A stretch of DNA of 64,000 bases from Echinicola shivajiensis (GTDB lineage: Bacteria; Bacteroidota; Bacteroidia; Cytophagales; Cyclobacteriaceae): contig NZ_JAHHZM010000008.1 in the NCBI RefSeq assembly GCF_018642165.1, positions 62,001 to 126,000 on the forward strand, given 5' to 3'. The translations under genes were made by a program, and so were the position numbers. Shown piece after piece: positions 9,164-18,145 of the stretch (its first letter is position 1; each line of letters starts with the position of its first letter). A model generated the notes under the pieces. The model saw nothing but the letters and a program-made list of their open reading frames with translations. It made no database searches and was not told the DNA's origin.

Positions 9164-10441
9164 TTAGTAGCCGCCCCTATATTGGTAAGTTTGGGCTACC
9201 TTGTCAATAGCGACAATATAAGCAGCTATCCTCATAGGAACATCATATTTTACAGAAGCTTTGTATACATGATCAAAGGCTTCTTTCATAATCCTATCAG
9301 ACCTTCTATTGACCCTTTCGGCGGTCCACTTATAACCCAAGCGGTTTTGTACCCATTCAAAATAGGAAACTGTTACGCCACCTGCATTGGCCAAGATATC
9401 AGGTACTACCATGATTCCCTTTTCATTGATAATCTTATCGGCATTAAAAGAAGTAGGACCATTTGCCCCTTCCACAATTAATTTCGCCTTAATTTTATCA
9501 ACATTTTTCTTGGTAATCACATCTTCAACAGCTGCGGGAACCAACACATCCACCTCTAATTCAAACAATTCATCTGCCCTGGAAAGTTTCTCTGCCCCAT
9601 GGAAACCTTCCAAAATACCATTATGCTCATTTCTATACTTAATGGCTTCCTGGATATTGATCCCATTGCTATTATAGTAGGCACCGGAAATATCAGAAAT
9701 GGATACAATTTTAAGTCCTCTTTCTTCCAAGAGTTGGGCAGCCCAAGAGCCTACATTCCCGAATCCTTGAACGACACAAGTAGCCTGAAAAGGATTGATT
9801 TTTAATTTCTCCATGGCTGCCAAAGCAGAAACCATTACCCCTCTACCAGTCGCCTCAGTTCTGCCCAAAGAACCTCCCAAAACCAGTGGTTTGCCCGTAA
9901 CTACCGCATTGACGGTCATACCATTTGCCTTGGAGTACTCATCCATTAGCCAGGCCATCTCTCTTGGACCAGTCCCCATATCTGGTGCTGGAATATCCTT
10001 GTCAGGACCAAATACATCAATCATGGCCAAGGTATATGCCCTCACCAAACGTTCGATTTCTCCCTTGGACATCTCTCTGGGATTACAACGAACGCCACCT
10101 TTTCCTCCACCATAAGGAATATCCACTACGGCGCATTTCCAGGTCATCCAGGCTGCTAAAGCCCGAACTTCATCAATATGTACATCAGGAGCAAAACGAA
10201 TCCCGCCTTTAGCAGGCCCGAGAATATTTGAATGTACCACCCTAATGCCTTCAAAAACTTTTATTTTACCATTATCCATGGTAATAGGCAGGGAAACAAT
10301 CACTTGTTTAGCGGGGTTTTTCAGCACGCTATAAACCTCATCAGAGAGGCCTAGTTTTTCTGCTGCGATATTAAACCTCTCCATCATTGACTCCAAAGGA
10401 TTTTCTTTGTCCTTTATAGGGGCCGGTTCAATGTAAGCCAT
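9164..10441 (-). CDS. Glu/Leu/Phe/Val dehydrogenase (glutamate dehydrogenase type)
   Basis: This is an oxidative-deaminating amino acid dehydrogenase of 425 residues, most likely a hexameric NAD-type glutamate dehydrogenase. The N-terminal catalytic domain has AKGGIRFAPDVHIDEVRALA and the lysine/glycine-rich active-site block IPYGGGKGGVRCNP. The C-terminal Rossmann domain has VVQGFGNVGSWAAQLLEERG and the conserved VEGANGPTS and ILANAGGVTVSYFEWVQN blocks. It lies between psd and cdsA, 74 bases downstream of cdsA. Glutamate is the probable substrate, but leucine or valine cannot be excluded from sequence alone. Confidence 0.93.
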   Translation of the reverse strand: MAYIEPAPIKDKENPLESMMERFNIAAEKLGLSDEVYSVLKNPAKQVIVSLPITMDNGKIKVFEGIRVVHSNILGPAKGGIRFAPDVHIDEVRALAAWMTWKCAVVDIPYGGGKGGVRCNPREMSKGEIERLVRAYTLAMIDVFGPDKDIPAPDMGTGPREMAWLMDEYSKANGMTVNAVVTGKPLVLGGSLGRTEATGRGVMVSALAAMEKLKINPFQATCVVQGFGNVGSWAAQLLEERGLKIVSISDISGAYYNSNGINIQEAIKYRNEHNGILEGFHGAEKLSRADELFELEVDVLVPAAVEDVITKKNVDKIKAKLIVEGANGPTSFNADKIINEKGIMVVPDILANAGGVTVSYFEWVQNRLGYKWTAERVNRRSDRIMKEAFDHVYKASVKYDVPMRIAAYIVAIDKVAQTYQYRGGY

Positions 10442-10515
10442 AATTGGGTTCTAGTTTATTTAGCAATTGAATTACAATGCAATATTAATACATTTCCAAA
10501 ACACCCAAGCCTTTT

Positions 10516-11355
10516 TTAGAACATTTTCAAAAAAGCAGCAATAAAAGGTGCTGAAACTAACAATCCGTCAAAACGATCCATAAAACCACCGTGGCCTGGC
10601 AATCCTTTTCCTGAGTCTTTGATTGCAATACTTCTCTTGAACAAGGACTCGATCAAATCCCCATAGGTGCCAGCAATAACGATGATTCCAGCTATACTAA
10701 ACCACTTCCAAGATGCTATAACCGTAAAGTTAACACTCAATACATAGGCAATAATCAATGCCATCACCGCTCCTCCCAAGCTGCCCTCCCAGGATTTCTT
10801 TGGGGATACTCTTTCAAACAACTTTGTCTTTCCAAACTTTGTTCCAGCGAAATATGCGCCTGTATCACTGGCCCACAATAATAATAGGCAGCCTACGATC
10901 ACTTCATAGTGGAAAGTATCATCCACAGAAAAAGCAGCCATATTCAATAAGGAAAATGGAACTGCCACATAAAACAAACCTAAAAAGGTATAGGCAATCC
11001 CTGTGAAAGGCTTCTTATCTGTTTTCTTATACAATTTAATAAAGAATATTAGGGAGACCATTGGAAAGATAAGAAAGTAGTATTTATCTGCCATGTGTTG
11101 CATTTCCACCAGGAAAGACATCGCAAAGATCATTGCACCCAAAAAGGTCCCAAAAGACTTTAAAGGGAGCATACCATCCAATCCCGAAAGCTTATAAAAC
11201 TCCATTTGAGAAAACACCAAAATCACCCCGAATACCACAAAATAGGTCCACTCACTATAAACACAACCTCCAATTATCGCAGCTGCCCCAATGATTGCCG
11301 TGATTACACGTTGTCCCAGCTCACTATAATTGGAAATATTAAAACGAGATTTCAT
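10516..11355 (-). CDS. cdsA: Phosphatidate cytidylyltransferase (CDP-diacylglycerol synthase)
   Basis: Makes CDP-diacylglycerol from phosphatidate and CTP, the branch point to phosphatidylethanolamine and other phospholipids. It is an integral membrane enzyme of 279 residues with about eight TM segments. The CDS signature is near the C-terminus: SPKKSWEGSLGG, then SLFKRSIAIKDSGKGLPGHG and GFMDRFDGL, which contain the metal-binding aspartates. Its start overlaps the end of the DUF2007 gene by 17 bases, so the two are translationally coupled in one operon with the CPBP protease gene. Confidence 0.95.
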   Translation of the reverse strand: MKSRFNISNYSELGQRVITAIIGAAAIIGGCVYSEWTYFVVFGVILVFSQMEFYKLSGLDGMLPLKSFGTFLGAMIFAMSFLVEMQHMADKYYFLIFPMVSLIFFIKLYKKTDKKPFTGIAYTFLGLFYVAVPFSLLNMAAFSVDDTFHYEVIVGCLLLLWASDTGAYFAGTKFGKTKLFERVSPKKSWEGSLGGAVMALIIAYVLSVNFTVIASWKWFSIAGIIVIAGTYGDLIESLFKRSIAIKDSGKGLPGHGGFMDRFDGLLVSAPFIAAFLKMF

Positions 11356-11545
11356 TCTTTATTATATTAATTGCCACAAGGGCCTTGTCTGCAGCTACCA
11401 TCACTTGATAACTACCATGAATTTGATAAACTGATTCTTTTTTATTGAGTACTATGGCTGTTATTTCATGTTCGCTTAATACACCCTTAACTATTTCAGC
11501 CCTTATAGGTGTACTACTCTCAAATACCTTCTGCCATTTTTCCAT
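11339..11545 (-). CDS. DUF2007 small protein
   Basis: A 68-residue protein of the DUF2007 (putative signal-transducing) family: MEKWQKVFESSTPIRAEIVK, then a VLNKKESVYQ block and ALVAINIIKNE at the end. The family resembles the regulatory ferredoxin-like folds of the PII/ACT type; its role is unknown. I chose the ATG at 11543-11545, which matches the usual family start. ATGs at 11557 and 11572 are possible but lie deeper in the upstream gene. The gene overlaps its neighbours at both ends, sharing 26 bases with the CPBP gene and 17 with cdsA, so the three form a single coupled transcript. Confidence 0.82.
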   Translation of the reverse strand: MEKWQKVFESSTPIRAEIVKGVLSEHEITAIVLNKKESVYQIHGSYQVMVAADKALVAINIIKNEISF

Positions 11546-12479
11546 GTGAAGAGACATTTCTATTTTGAGCAATAAAAATACGCATACAGAAAATAAAGAC
11601 TACCAGCCCTATGACAATCGTATACCATGAAAAATCATCAGGTTCTTCCATATTAAAGTCTACCATGCCCAGTTTGTTCAAGTAAACCATAACCAGGGTA
11701 AAGGAATTATTGAGCACATGTCCTAGCATAGGGTAAACTAAGCTGCCGGAAAATAAATAGAGATAGCCAAACAAAGCCCCTAAAAGCATCCTTGGAAAGA
11801 AGCCATAAAACTGAAAATGAATCGCTGAGAAAATAAATGCAGAAATCCAAATCCCCATATGGGCATTGCCCGTATAGCGATGAAACTTTGGCTGAATCAA
11901 GCCACGAAACAAATACTCCTCTCCTATGCCTGCCAAAACACCTATCACCAGTAGTCCAAACAGAAACTCAACAGGACTCTGAAAATCAGTAAGATATTTA
12001 GTCAAAACCATGGCCTTATCCTCCATTTCCCTGGCGAAACTTTCAAAGCCAGACATGAAAGAAGGGAAACTGATGTTCATATTCCACTCTACTATGGCAG
12101 AATCAAATAAGATAAAGCCAAAAAGCAGAGGAAAAATAATCAGCAAGCCACTGAACTTTACACGGTCAAACTGTTGTTTCCAGTCGAGATCAGCTTTTTC
12201 TACCAGCTTAATATATAAATATGCCGCTAGGAAATAAGCCAGTCCTCCTCCCAGCCCCTGAAGAAACAGCATGGCTGCTCGCCCGTTGGAATGATCCAGC
12301 TGCCCTTCAAAAAGAGGCAGAATATCATTATAGGGGATATCAAACATAAAAGGGATCAGGACCAATGCCAGTCCTTGTGTAAGAGCAAGTACGCCAAAAG
12401 TGATCAAAACTAGTACAACCATGGACAATATCCAGTTACGTTTTGCAGCAATTTGGCTTTGGGTTTTATAAATCTCCAT
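11520..12479 (-). CDS. CPBP family intramembrane metalloprotease
   Basis: This is a 319-residue polytopic membrane protein of the CPBP/Abi family, related to Rce1 prenyl-protein proteases. The diagnostic motifs are present in order: the glutamate pair in GIGEEYLFRGLIQPKF, the FSAIHFQFYGFFPRML histidine motif, and the final GHVLNNS motif. All predicted catalytic residues are intact, so it should be active; its substrate is unknown. It is the first gene of a coupled operon with the DUF2007 gene and cdsA. It is divergent from dusB with only 37 bases between starts, so promoters overlap. Confidence 0.92.
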   Translation of the reverse strand: MEIYKTQSQIAAKRNWILSMVVLVLITFGVLALTQGLALVLIPFMFDIPYNDILPLFEGQLDHSNGRAAMLFLQGLGGGLAYFLAAYLYIKLVEKADLDWKQQFDRVKFSGLLIIFPLLFGFILFDSAIVEWNMNISFPSFMSGFESFAREMEDKAMVLTKYLTDFQSPVEFLFGLLVIGVLAGIGEEYLFRGLIQPKFHRYTGNAHMGIWISAFIFSAIHFQFYGFFPRMLLGALFGYLYLFSGSLVYPMLGHVLNNSFTLVMVYLNKLGMVDFNMEEPDDFSWYTIVIGLVVFIFCMRIFIAQNRNVSSHGKMAEGI

Positions 12480-12516
12480 AATTGGGGTAAATTTACAGGA
12501 AAATTATAAATCAGTC

Positions 12517-13515
12517 GTGGTAAAAATAGGAAACTTAGACTTAGGAGAATTTCCATTGCTGCTAGCACCTATGGAGGATGTCAGTGATCCGCCTTTTAGG
12601 GCTGTATGTAAGGAAAATGGCGCAGATTTGATGTACACAGAGTTCATTAGCTCTGAAGGCTTAATCCGTGATGCCGCCAAAAGTGTCCAAAAACTCGATA
12701 TTTTCGAATACGAAAGGCCTATTGGTATTCAGATTTTCGGCAATGAAATCGAATCCATGCGGGAAGCCGCTGCCATCGCAGAAGCTGCTGGACCGGACAT
12801 TTTAGACATCAATTATGGCTGTCCTGTAAATAAGGTTGCCTGTAAAGGTGCTGGAGCAGGCATTTTATTGGATATTGACAAAATGGTGGAAATGACCGCT
12901 GAAATTGTCAAAGCCGTAAAGATTCCCGTTACTGTAAAAACCAGACTAGGCTGGGACCATGAAACCATCCGTATCGTTGAAGTAGTAGAAAGACTACAGG
13001 ATGTGGGCATTCAGGCCATCAGCGTGCATGCCCGTACCAGGAAGCAAATGTACAAAGGCGAAGCTGATTGGACCTATTTGGCCAAAATCAAAGAAAACCC
13101 GCGCATCCATATCCCATTATTTGGAAATGGGGACATCGACAGTCCAGAACGCGCCCTTGATTATAGAAACCGATTTGGAGTAGATGGCATGATGATCGGT
13201 CGAGCGGCCATTGGCTACCCCTGGATATTCAATGAGGTAAAGCATTTTTTTGAAACTGGAGAAAAACTGGCCGCACCAGATTTGGCCGAAAGAATCCGCG
13301 TGACCAAAAAGCACTTGGACTTTTCTGTGAAGTGGAAAGGCGAAAAATTAGGAATCCTTGAAATGCGTAGGCATTATACCAACTACTTCCGCGGTATGCC
13401 CAATTTCAAACCTTACAGAATGCAAATGGTTACCGCCGACACATATGACGAAGTGGCTGCCATTTTGGACGAAGTAGCGGTACAATTTGCCGATTACCAG
13501 TTTGTAGCCGGTTAA
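12517..13515 (+). CDS. dusB: tRNA dihydrouridine synthase, DusB type
   Basis: An FMN-dependent reductase that forms dihydrouridine in tRNA. The TIM-barrel domain opens LLLAPMEDVSDPPFRAVC and has the catalytic cysteine block DINYGCPVNKVACKGAGAG (general-acid Cys in GCP), the tRNA/FMN residues VKTRLGWD, VHARTRKQMYKGEADW, and the FMN-phosphate loop FGNGDIDS with GVDGMMIGRAAIGYPW. The C-terminal helical tRNA-binding domain follows (MRRHYTNYFRGMPNFK). The 332-residue length is normal. The start is a GTG at 12517. It is followed by an intrinsic terminator. Confidence 0.94.
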   Translation: MVKIGNLDLGEFPLLLAPMEDVSDPPFRAVCKENGADLMYTEFISSEGLIRDAAKSVQKLDIFEYERPIGIQIFGNEIESMREAAAIAEAAGPDILDINYGCPVNKVACKGAGAGILLDIDKMVEMTAEIVKAVKIPVTVKTRLGWDHETIRIVEVVERLQDVGIQAISVHARTRKQMYKGEADWTYLAKIKENPRIHIPLFGNGDIDSPERALDYRNRFGVDGMMIGRAAIGYPWIFNEVKHFFETGEKLAAPDLAERIRVTKKHLDFSVKWKGEKLGILEMRRHYTNYFRGMPNFKPYRMQMVTADTYDEVAAILDEVAVQFADYQFVAG

Positions 13516-13542
13516 TTCAATAAACATGAACTTGCATTACCC

Positions 13543-13572
13543 AAGGTTGGCCCATAAAGCCAACCTTTTTTT
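13543..13572 (+). terminator. Intrinsic terminator after dusB
   Basis: AAGGTTGGC pairs with GCCAACCTT over nine bases around a 7-base loop and runs into seven Ts. Confidence 0.9.
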
Positions 13573-13804
13573 CACGCTGAGAACGCAAAGATCCCGCCAA
13601 GCACGCGAAGATTAATGGATATACCCTGAACTTTAACTTTCTGATCTTTGCGCAACCTTGGCGCACTTTGCGAGACCCTTTCAAACTATTAAGAATATTT
13701 CACGCAGAGAACATTAAGAAGTTGTGAAGCTCACAAAGCTTGATTTTGAATATCCCCAGCCTTTCCGGTCTTTGTACAACCTTTTGCTCCCTTTGCGTGG
13801 AACT
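13570..13804. repeat. Two tandem copies of a degenerate inverted-repeat element
   Basis: Copy 1 (13570-13681) opens TTTCACGCTGAGAACGCAAAG and ends with the inverted counterpart TGATCTTTGCG and GCGCACTTTGCG. Copy 2 (13698-13804) opens TTTCACGCAGAGAAC and ends CCCTTTGCGTGGAAC. Each copy is an imperfect inverted repeat built on a CTTTGCG/CGCAAAG core. It resembles the small non-coding repeats that are scattered between genes in many Bacteroidota. Together they fill most of the 396-base gap between dusB and the DMT exporter. No protein is encoded. Confidence 0.6.
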
Positions 13805-13911
13805 ATTTTTCACTAACATTTTTCTGAAAAGGCAACTAATTATTGACCTTGGCTGTTAATTGAAAAGTTTACTTTTGTGGATAATTTAGCATCAGATTTA
13901 ACCCTAATATA

Positions 13912-14844
13912 ATGACACCAAACCAATCAGGCGATCAAAGTCTACGTAGCTGGCTATTATTGGCCTTTTTATCATTAATCTGGGGCAGCTCCTTTATCCT
14001 TATCAAAAAAGGCTTACTGGTATTTTCAGCAGGTGAAGTAGGAGCCTATAGAATTGTTTCTGCAGCCATTGTCCTGCTTCCTCTTTCCATCCCCAAGCTA
14101 AAAAAATTGAATAAAAAACAACTCTTCAATTTGGTCATTGCAGGAATGGTGGGCAGTTTTATCCCTGCCTTTCTCTTTGCCACGGCCCAAACACAGATCA
14201 GCAGTTCTATCACAGGAGTACTTAACGCCCTCACCCCCCTTTTTGTAGTAATCATTGGTGCTTTATTCTTTGGAGCAAGAATAACCACCAGAAACAGCAT
14301 TGGTCTAATCATCGCCTTTCTTGGAGTATTGGTACTTATCTCCGTAAAGACAGGTGCAGGTTTCTCCGGCTTGACGGATATCAATGCCTATGCCCTTTTG
14401 GTAATTTTGGCTACCGTGTGTTATGGCATCAATCTCAATATCATCAAGCATTGGTTTGTCAAACTCAGGCCGGTGGAGATTACCGCTATCTCCTTACTAT
14501 TGGTTTTGCCAGTGGCATTAGGCTATTTATTATTTGCGACAGACTTCACCCATAAACTGAGTCATATAGAAGGAGCAAAATTGGCGGCTGGCTACCTGAC
14601 TATTCTGGGGGTACTGGGCACAGCCTTTGCTCTGATCATTTTTAATGGTTTGGTTAAAATCGCCTCTCCAGTATTTGCCAGTATGGTCACCTACCTGATC
14701 CCTATAGTGGCGATTGCATGGGGCGTCATTGATGGGGAAGTATTATTACCTGGTCATTATATAGGGATTCTTGCTGTCATTGCAGGAGTTTGGATTGGGA
14801 ACCGTAAAAAGGCCAAACAGCTAAGCCCTAGCTCTTCAAGTTAA
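13912..14844 (+). CDS. EamA/DMT-family transporter
   Basis: A 310-residue inner-membrane exporter of the drug/metabolite superfamily. Ten hydrophobic segments form two EamA repeats. The first opens LLLAFLSLIWGSSFILIKKG, the classical WGSSF signature, and the second starts at about residue 158 (AYALLVILATVCYGINLNII). Family members export amino acids, nucleotides or other small metabolites; the substrate cannot be read from sequence. Its last nine bases overlap the end of the convergent antiporter gene. Confidence 0.9.
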   Translation: MTPNQSGDQSLRSWLLLAFLSLIWGSSFILIKKGLLVFSAGEVGAYRIVSAAIVLLPLSIPKLKKLNKKQLFNLVIAGMVGSFIPAFLFATAQTQISSSITGVLNALTPLFVVIIGALFFGARITTRNSIGLIIAFLGVLVLISVKTGAGFSGLTDINAYALLVILATVCYGINLNIIKHWFVKLRPVEITAISLLLVLPVALGYLLFATDFTHKLSHIEGAKLAAGYLTILGVLGTAFALIIFNGLVKIASPVFASMVTYLIPIVAIAWGVIDGEVLLPGHYIGILAVIAGVWIGNRKKAKQLSPSSSS

Positions 14845-16299
14845 ACCTAAAGCTTCTTTCACCTTTTCTTCTTCGTCTTCTGAATTCATCATCACCATTA
14901 ACTTATCGCCAGAAACAATTTCGGTATGCCCATTGGGAGTAACAAACTTCCCCTTCCTATTGATCAATACTATCAGAGAAGTATTTGGAAAACCCAGTTC
15001 AACTATTTTTTTCCCATCAATGGAAGAATTTTCTGGAACATCAACCTCTATGAGAGCATTCTTAAAGTTCTCTGATAGTTCCAGGTCTAACAAAGACTTC
15101 TTTTTCATTCCTTCGGGAACTGCCAGCTTCAGCAGCTTGGCTACAAAAGAAAGAGTGGTCGCCTGTAATGCCACTGAAGTCAAAACGATAAAAAAGACAA
15201 CATTAAAAATCATATTGGCACTTTCAACCCCAGCGATAAGAGGAAAAGTAGCAAACACAATTGGGACTGCTCCTCGAAGCCCTACCCAGCTAACAAACAA
15301 CTTATCCTTAAAGCTAAATTTAAAAAATGCCAAAGAGACAAAAACTCCAATAGGCCTTGCTACAACTATTAAAAATAAAGCCATGACAAAACCAATACCC
15401 ATTACTGGAATCACTTGACTTGGAAACACTAATAAACCTAGTGTTATGAACATTATAATCTGCATTAACCAAGCAACACCATCGAAAAATTTAATAATGC
15501 TTTTTTTATGGATCATTTTACCGTTCCCAATTGTGACAGCTGCGATATAGACACCCAAAAAACCATTCCCTCCCAACAGATCAATCACGCCATAAACCAA
15601 CATCACCAATGCCAGCATTAGTACAGGGTAAAGGCCTTCATATTCCAATTGAATTTTATTAAAAAGCAAAACGGTTCCTCTTCCAAACAAATATCCACCA
15701 AGTCCACCAACCAACATTTGAAGCACAAAAACAGGCAAAAGACTTTGAAATGTAAATCCCTCCAAGCTTATTAAAGAAGTCAACCCTATGGTTAAAAAAT
15801 AAGCCATGGGATCATTACTCCCAGACTCCAATTCTAATAAGGGACGCAAATCCCCCTTCAAACCGATGCTCTTTGTCCTCAAAATGGAGAAGACTGCTGC
15901 GGCATCAGTTGATGAAACAATGGCGCCAAGCAATAAACTCTCCAACAAACTAAAATCGCCAATCCAATACGCAAAGCCACCAACTGACATTGCGGTAAGC
16001 AGCACCCCTAAAGTAGACAGTGTCAATCCAGATCCCAAAACTGGCTTGATACTTTGCCATTTTGTATCCAGACCACCTGAAAACAGTATATAAGCCAGGG
16101 AAACTATCCCGAGAAACTGAGCAATTTTAGGATCATCAAAAGCGATTCCCCCTAGGCCATCAGAACCTGCCAGCATTCCAATTCCTAAAAACAATAGCAA
16201 AACGGGAATCCCTGCCCTTCCTGCGGTCTTGCTTGCCAAAATACTTGCGATTAGCAAAACAGCTCCAATAAGAAGTATATTTTCAGCAGTCAATATCAT
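14836..16299 (-). CDS. Potassium/proton antiporter, CPA1 family with TrkA_C domain
   Basis: This 487-residue protein has a membrane part of about 12 segments (about 1-385) and a cytoplasmic RCK_C (TrkA_C) domain (about 400-487, with NTSLIVLINRKGKFVTPNG). This is the layout of the CvrA/NhaP2 group of K+/H+ antiporters. The ion-binding stretch SSTDAAAVFSILR and LELESGSNDPMAYFLT carry the conserved acidic residues. The RCK_C domain implies gating by a small ligand. The stop overlaps the convergent DMT gene by nine bases, with no terminator between. Confidence 0.92.
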   Translation of the reverse strand: MILTAENILLIGAVLLIASILASKTAGRAGIPVLLLFLGIGMLAGSDGLGGIAFDDPKIAQFLGIVSLAYILFSGGLDTKWQSIKPVLGSGLTLSTLGVLLTAMSVGGFAYWIGDFSLLESLLLGAIVSSTDAAAVFSILRTKSIGLKGDLRPLLELESGSNDPMAYFLTIGLTSLISLEGFTFQSLLPVFVLQMLVGGLGGYLFGRGTVLLFNKIQLEYEGLYPVLMLALVMLVYGVIDLLGGNGFLGVYIAAVTIGNGKMIHKKSIIKFFDGVAWLMQIIMFITLGLLVFPSQVIPVMGIGFVMALFLIVVARPIGVFVSLAFFKFSFKDKLFVSWVGLRGAVPIVFATFPLIAGVESANMIFNVVFFIVLTSVALQATTLSFVAKLLKLAVPEGMKKKSLLDLELSENFKNALIEVDVPENSSIDGKKIVELGFPNTSLIVLINRKGKFVTPNGHTEIVSGDKLMVMMNSEDEEEKVKEALGLT

Positions 16300-16338
16300 C
16301 TATCTAAAAGTATTTAAGGTTTAAGTCTTTGTAAACGC

Positions 16339-17424
16339 TCACCCGGCTATTTTATTCCTCCAAGCATAGGCCAGCATGGTCAGCTGAGCATAGCTGCCCA
16401 CTCCTGCCTTGACTCCCTGGGCTTTTAAGTAAAGGTCATTTGATTTTCGACTGAGCTCCAAGGAAAAGGGTTCAATCTTCCTATGGTTTTCAGAAATATC
16501 CGCAAAATCATTTCGAACTCCCTTACCTAGGGTCTTAATGAATGCCTTATAAGCCTCCTCATCTTGGCGATAAAGATCTTTAAGCTGATAACTGAACAGC
16601 CTTAACTGTGCAGAATAGTTCAACAAAGGTATTTCACTTTGGGTACAAACCACCCAAGCAAAGAAATTAGCCTCTCCCTCATCTGTTACGCCACAGCTAT
16701 GGGCCATTTCATGGGCAAGCGTAAAAGGCTTTTCCAGATGGTGCAAGGTAGGATCGATATAACTCTCCCCAGTAAAAGGAAAATAAATACCCAATATGCC
16801 CAATTTCCTCAAAAAACCCCCAGGATATAACTGCCTCGTTCGCGGATTCCCGGAATATTCAAGCCCCAGCATGGTTATTTTCTCTTCTATTGTTTGACGC
16901 ACCATGTCCTCCAATGCATCATAATCGATATTTTGATCCAATGCTGAGGTATCATTCGAAATCTGGTCGCGCCATGCTTGAAGATCGTCTCTGGTAAGCT
17001 GAAGCTCACTCAGTAACTCCTCCTTTTCAAGGGGTAAGGGCTCCAAACTCAGCTGCTGAAAAATGGGAATTCTTTGATAATTGAAGCCCCAAAGTAGGAG
17101 AAAGACAAAAACCAGAAAACCTAAAAAGTTCAAGATATTCCTCGCTGTGAAAACCAAACTATTCAACCAGCCTTTTTGAAGTCTCCAACCTTTCCAAAAA
17201 TAATACAGTGCCACCAACAGTCCCGTAAAAAAAAGATATATACTGGGAATGGGGAATTTCCCAAAACTAAAGTCAATAAGATTTCTAATAACCGGAAAAA
17301 AACCTCGGGAATAAATTTGCTCGGTATCCTCAGGAAACTGAAGAAAGAAATATCGAACGAGCAATGCTATTAACCCAAGCACAGCCCATGTCCAATTTCC
17401 CTTTATGATTTTATCCAAGCGCAT
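16339..17424 (-). CDS. DUF3810 family membrane protein with HExxH motif
   Basis: A 361-residue DUF3810 protein. Three hydrophobic segments in the first 120 residues are followed by a soluble domain with the metalloprotease-like motif TLAHEMAHSCG and, downstream, DEGEANFFAWVVC, which supplies a candidate third zinc ligand. The function is not established; a membrane-bound zinc peptidase is a reasonable inference. The frame is open to 17442, but I start at the ATG at 17422-17424 (MRLDKIIKGNW), because an earlier start would sit on the terminator of the upstream NFU gene. Confidence 0.85.
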   Translation of the reverse strand: MRLDKIIKGNWTWAVLGLIALLVRYFFLQFPEDTEQIYSRGFFPVIRNLIDFSFGKFPIPSIYLFFTGLLVALYYFWKGWRLQKGWLNSLVFTARNILNFLGFLVFVFLLLWGFNYQRIPIFQQLSLEPLPLEKEELLSELQLTRDDLQAWRDQISNDTSALDQNIDYDALEDMVRQTIEEKITMLGLEYSGNPRTRQLYPGGFLRKLGILGIYFPFTGESYIDPTLHHLEKPFTLAHEMAHSCGVTDEGEANFFAWVVCTQSEIPLLNYSAQLRLFSYQLKDLYRQDEEAYKAFIKTLGKGVRNDFADISENHRKIEPFSLELSRKSNDLYLKAQGVKAGVGSYAQLTMLAYAWRNKIAG

Positions 17425-17440
17425 ACTGATGTAATAATAC

Positions 17441-17473
17441 AAAAAAAGGTCATTCGCCTAGGCGAATGACCTT
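17441..17473 (-). terminator. Intrinsic terminator after the NFU gene
   Basis: On the minus strand AAGGTCATTCGCC and GGCGAATGACCTT form a 13-bp stem that ends in a run of seven Ts. It separates the NFU gene from the DUF3810 gene downstream. Confidence 0.9.
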
Positions 17474-17492
17474 CAATTTTGTTATTTATCTC

Positions 17493-18077
17493 TTATATAC
17501 CTTCAGCTTCTACTGCCTTTACTTCATCAGGAAGCATTCTGGTAAGTAAATTCTCAATTCCTGCCTTTAAAGTCACTGTACTGGATGGACAGCCTGAACA
17601 AGCGCCTTGCAATAATACCTTAACAGTTCCTTCATTGAAACTATGGAAAATGATGGCTCCACCATCTTGCTCCACAGCTGGACGTATATACTCGTCCAAA
17701 ATCCCTTTGATTTTCTTAACCGTTTCACTGTCATTCTCATCAAACAAAGGGTCTTTATCCAACACCACATTGATGGCTGGCTTCCCAGCTTCAAGGTACT
17801 GCTTGATATGCTCCCTGATATGATCTTGAATTTCCGGCCATTCAACATCATCCTTCTTCGTAACGGTCACAAAGTTAGAAGTGATAAACACCCTTTCCAC
17901 TGCGGCAAAATTAAATAGTTCTTTGGCCAATGGGGAGTTCTCTGTGCTCTTTTCATCAGGATAATCAAAGCTTACTCCATCATCCGTCAACATGAAATTC
18001 ACCACGAATTTCAATGAATTGGGATTAGGATTGGCTTCCATATAAATATGTACTGGCTTTTTCTGCGCTTGTAACAT
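17493..18077 (-). CDS. NFU-type iron-sulfur cluster carrier (Nfu_N + NifU C-terminal domain)
   Basis: This 194-residue protein carries assembled Fe-S clusters to target enzymes. The N-terminal Nfu_N domain (about 8-95) has the typical YMEANPNPNSLKFVVN start. The C-terminal NifU-like domain (about 120-190) has EYIRPAVEQDGGAI and the cluster-binding pair C160 and C163 in GACSGCPSS. Both domains and both cysteines are intact. It has its own terminator. Fe-S clients in the window include QueG. Confidence 0.93.
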   Translation of the reverse strand: MLQAQKKPVHIYMEANPNPNSLKFVVNFMLTDDGVSFDYPDEKSTENSPLAKELFNFAAVERVFITSNFVTVTKKDDVEWPEIQDHIREHIKQYLEAGKPAINVVLDKDPLFDENDSETVKKIKGILDEYIRPAVEQDGGAIIFHSFNEGTVKVLLQGACSGCPSSTVTLKAGIENLLTRMLPDEVKAVEAEGI

Positions 18078-18145
18078 GATCTTAATTTTTAGCTTTCTAG
18101 CAATTCAAACAGCAAAATAAGCGATAAGTTCCTGTTTTGCCTAAT

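Noticed and set aside
14836-14844. Nine-base overlap of convergent genes as an error sign
   Set aside because: Both stop codons are clear and both protein ends look normal; short convergent overlaps are common.
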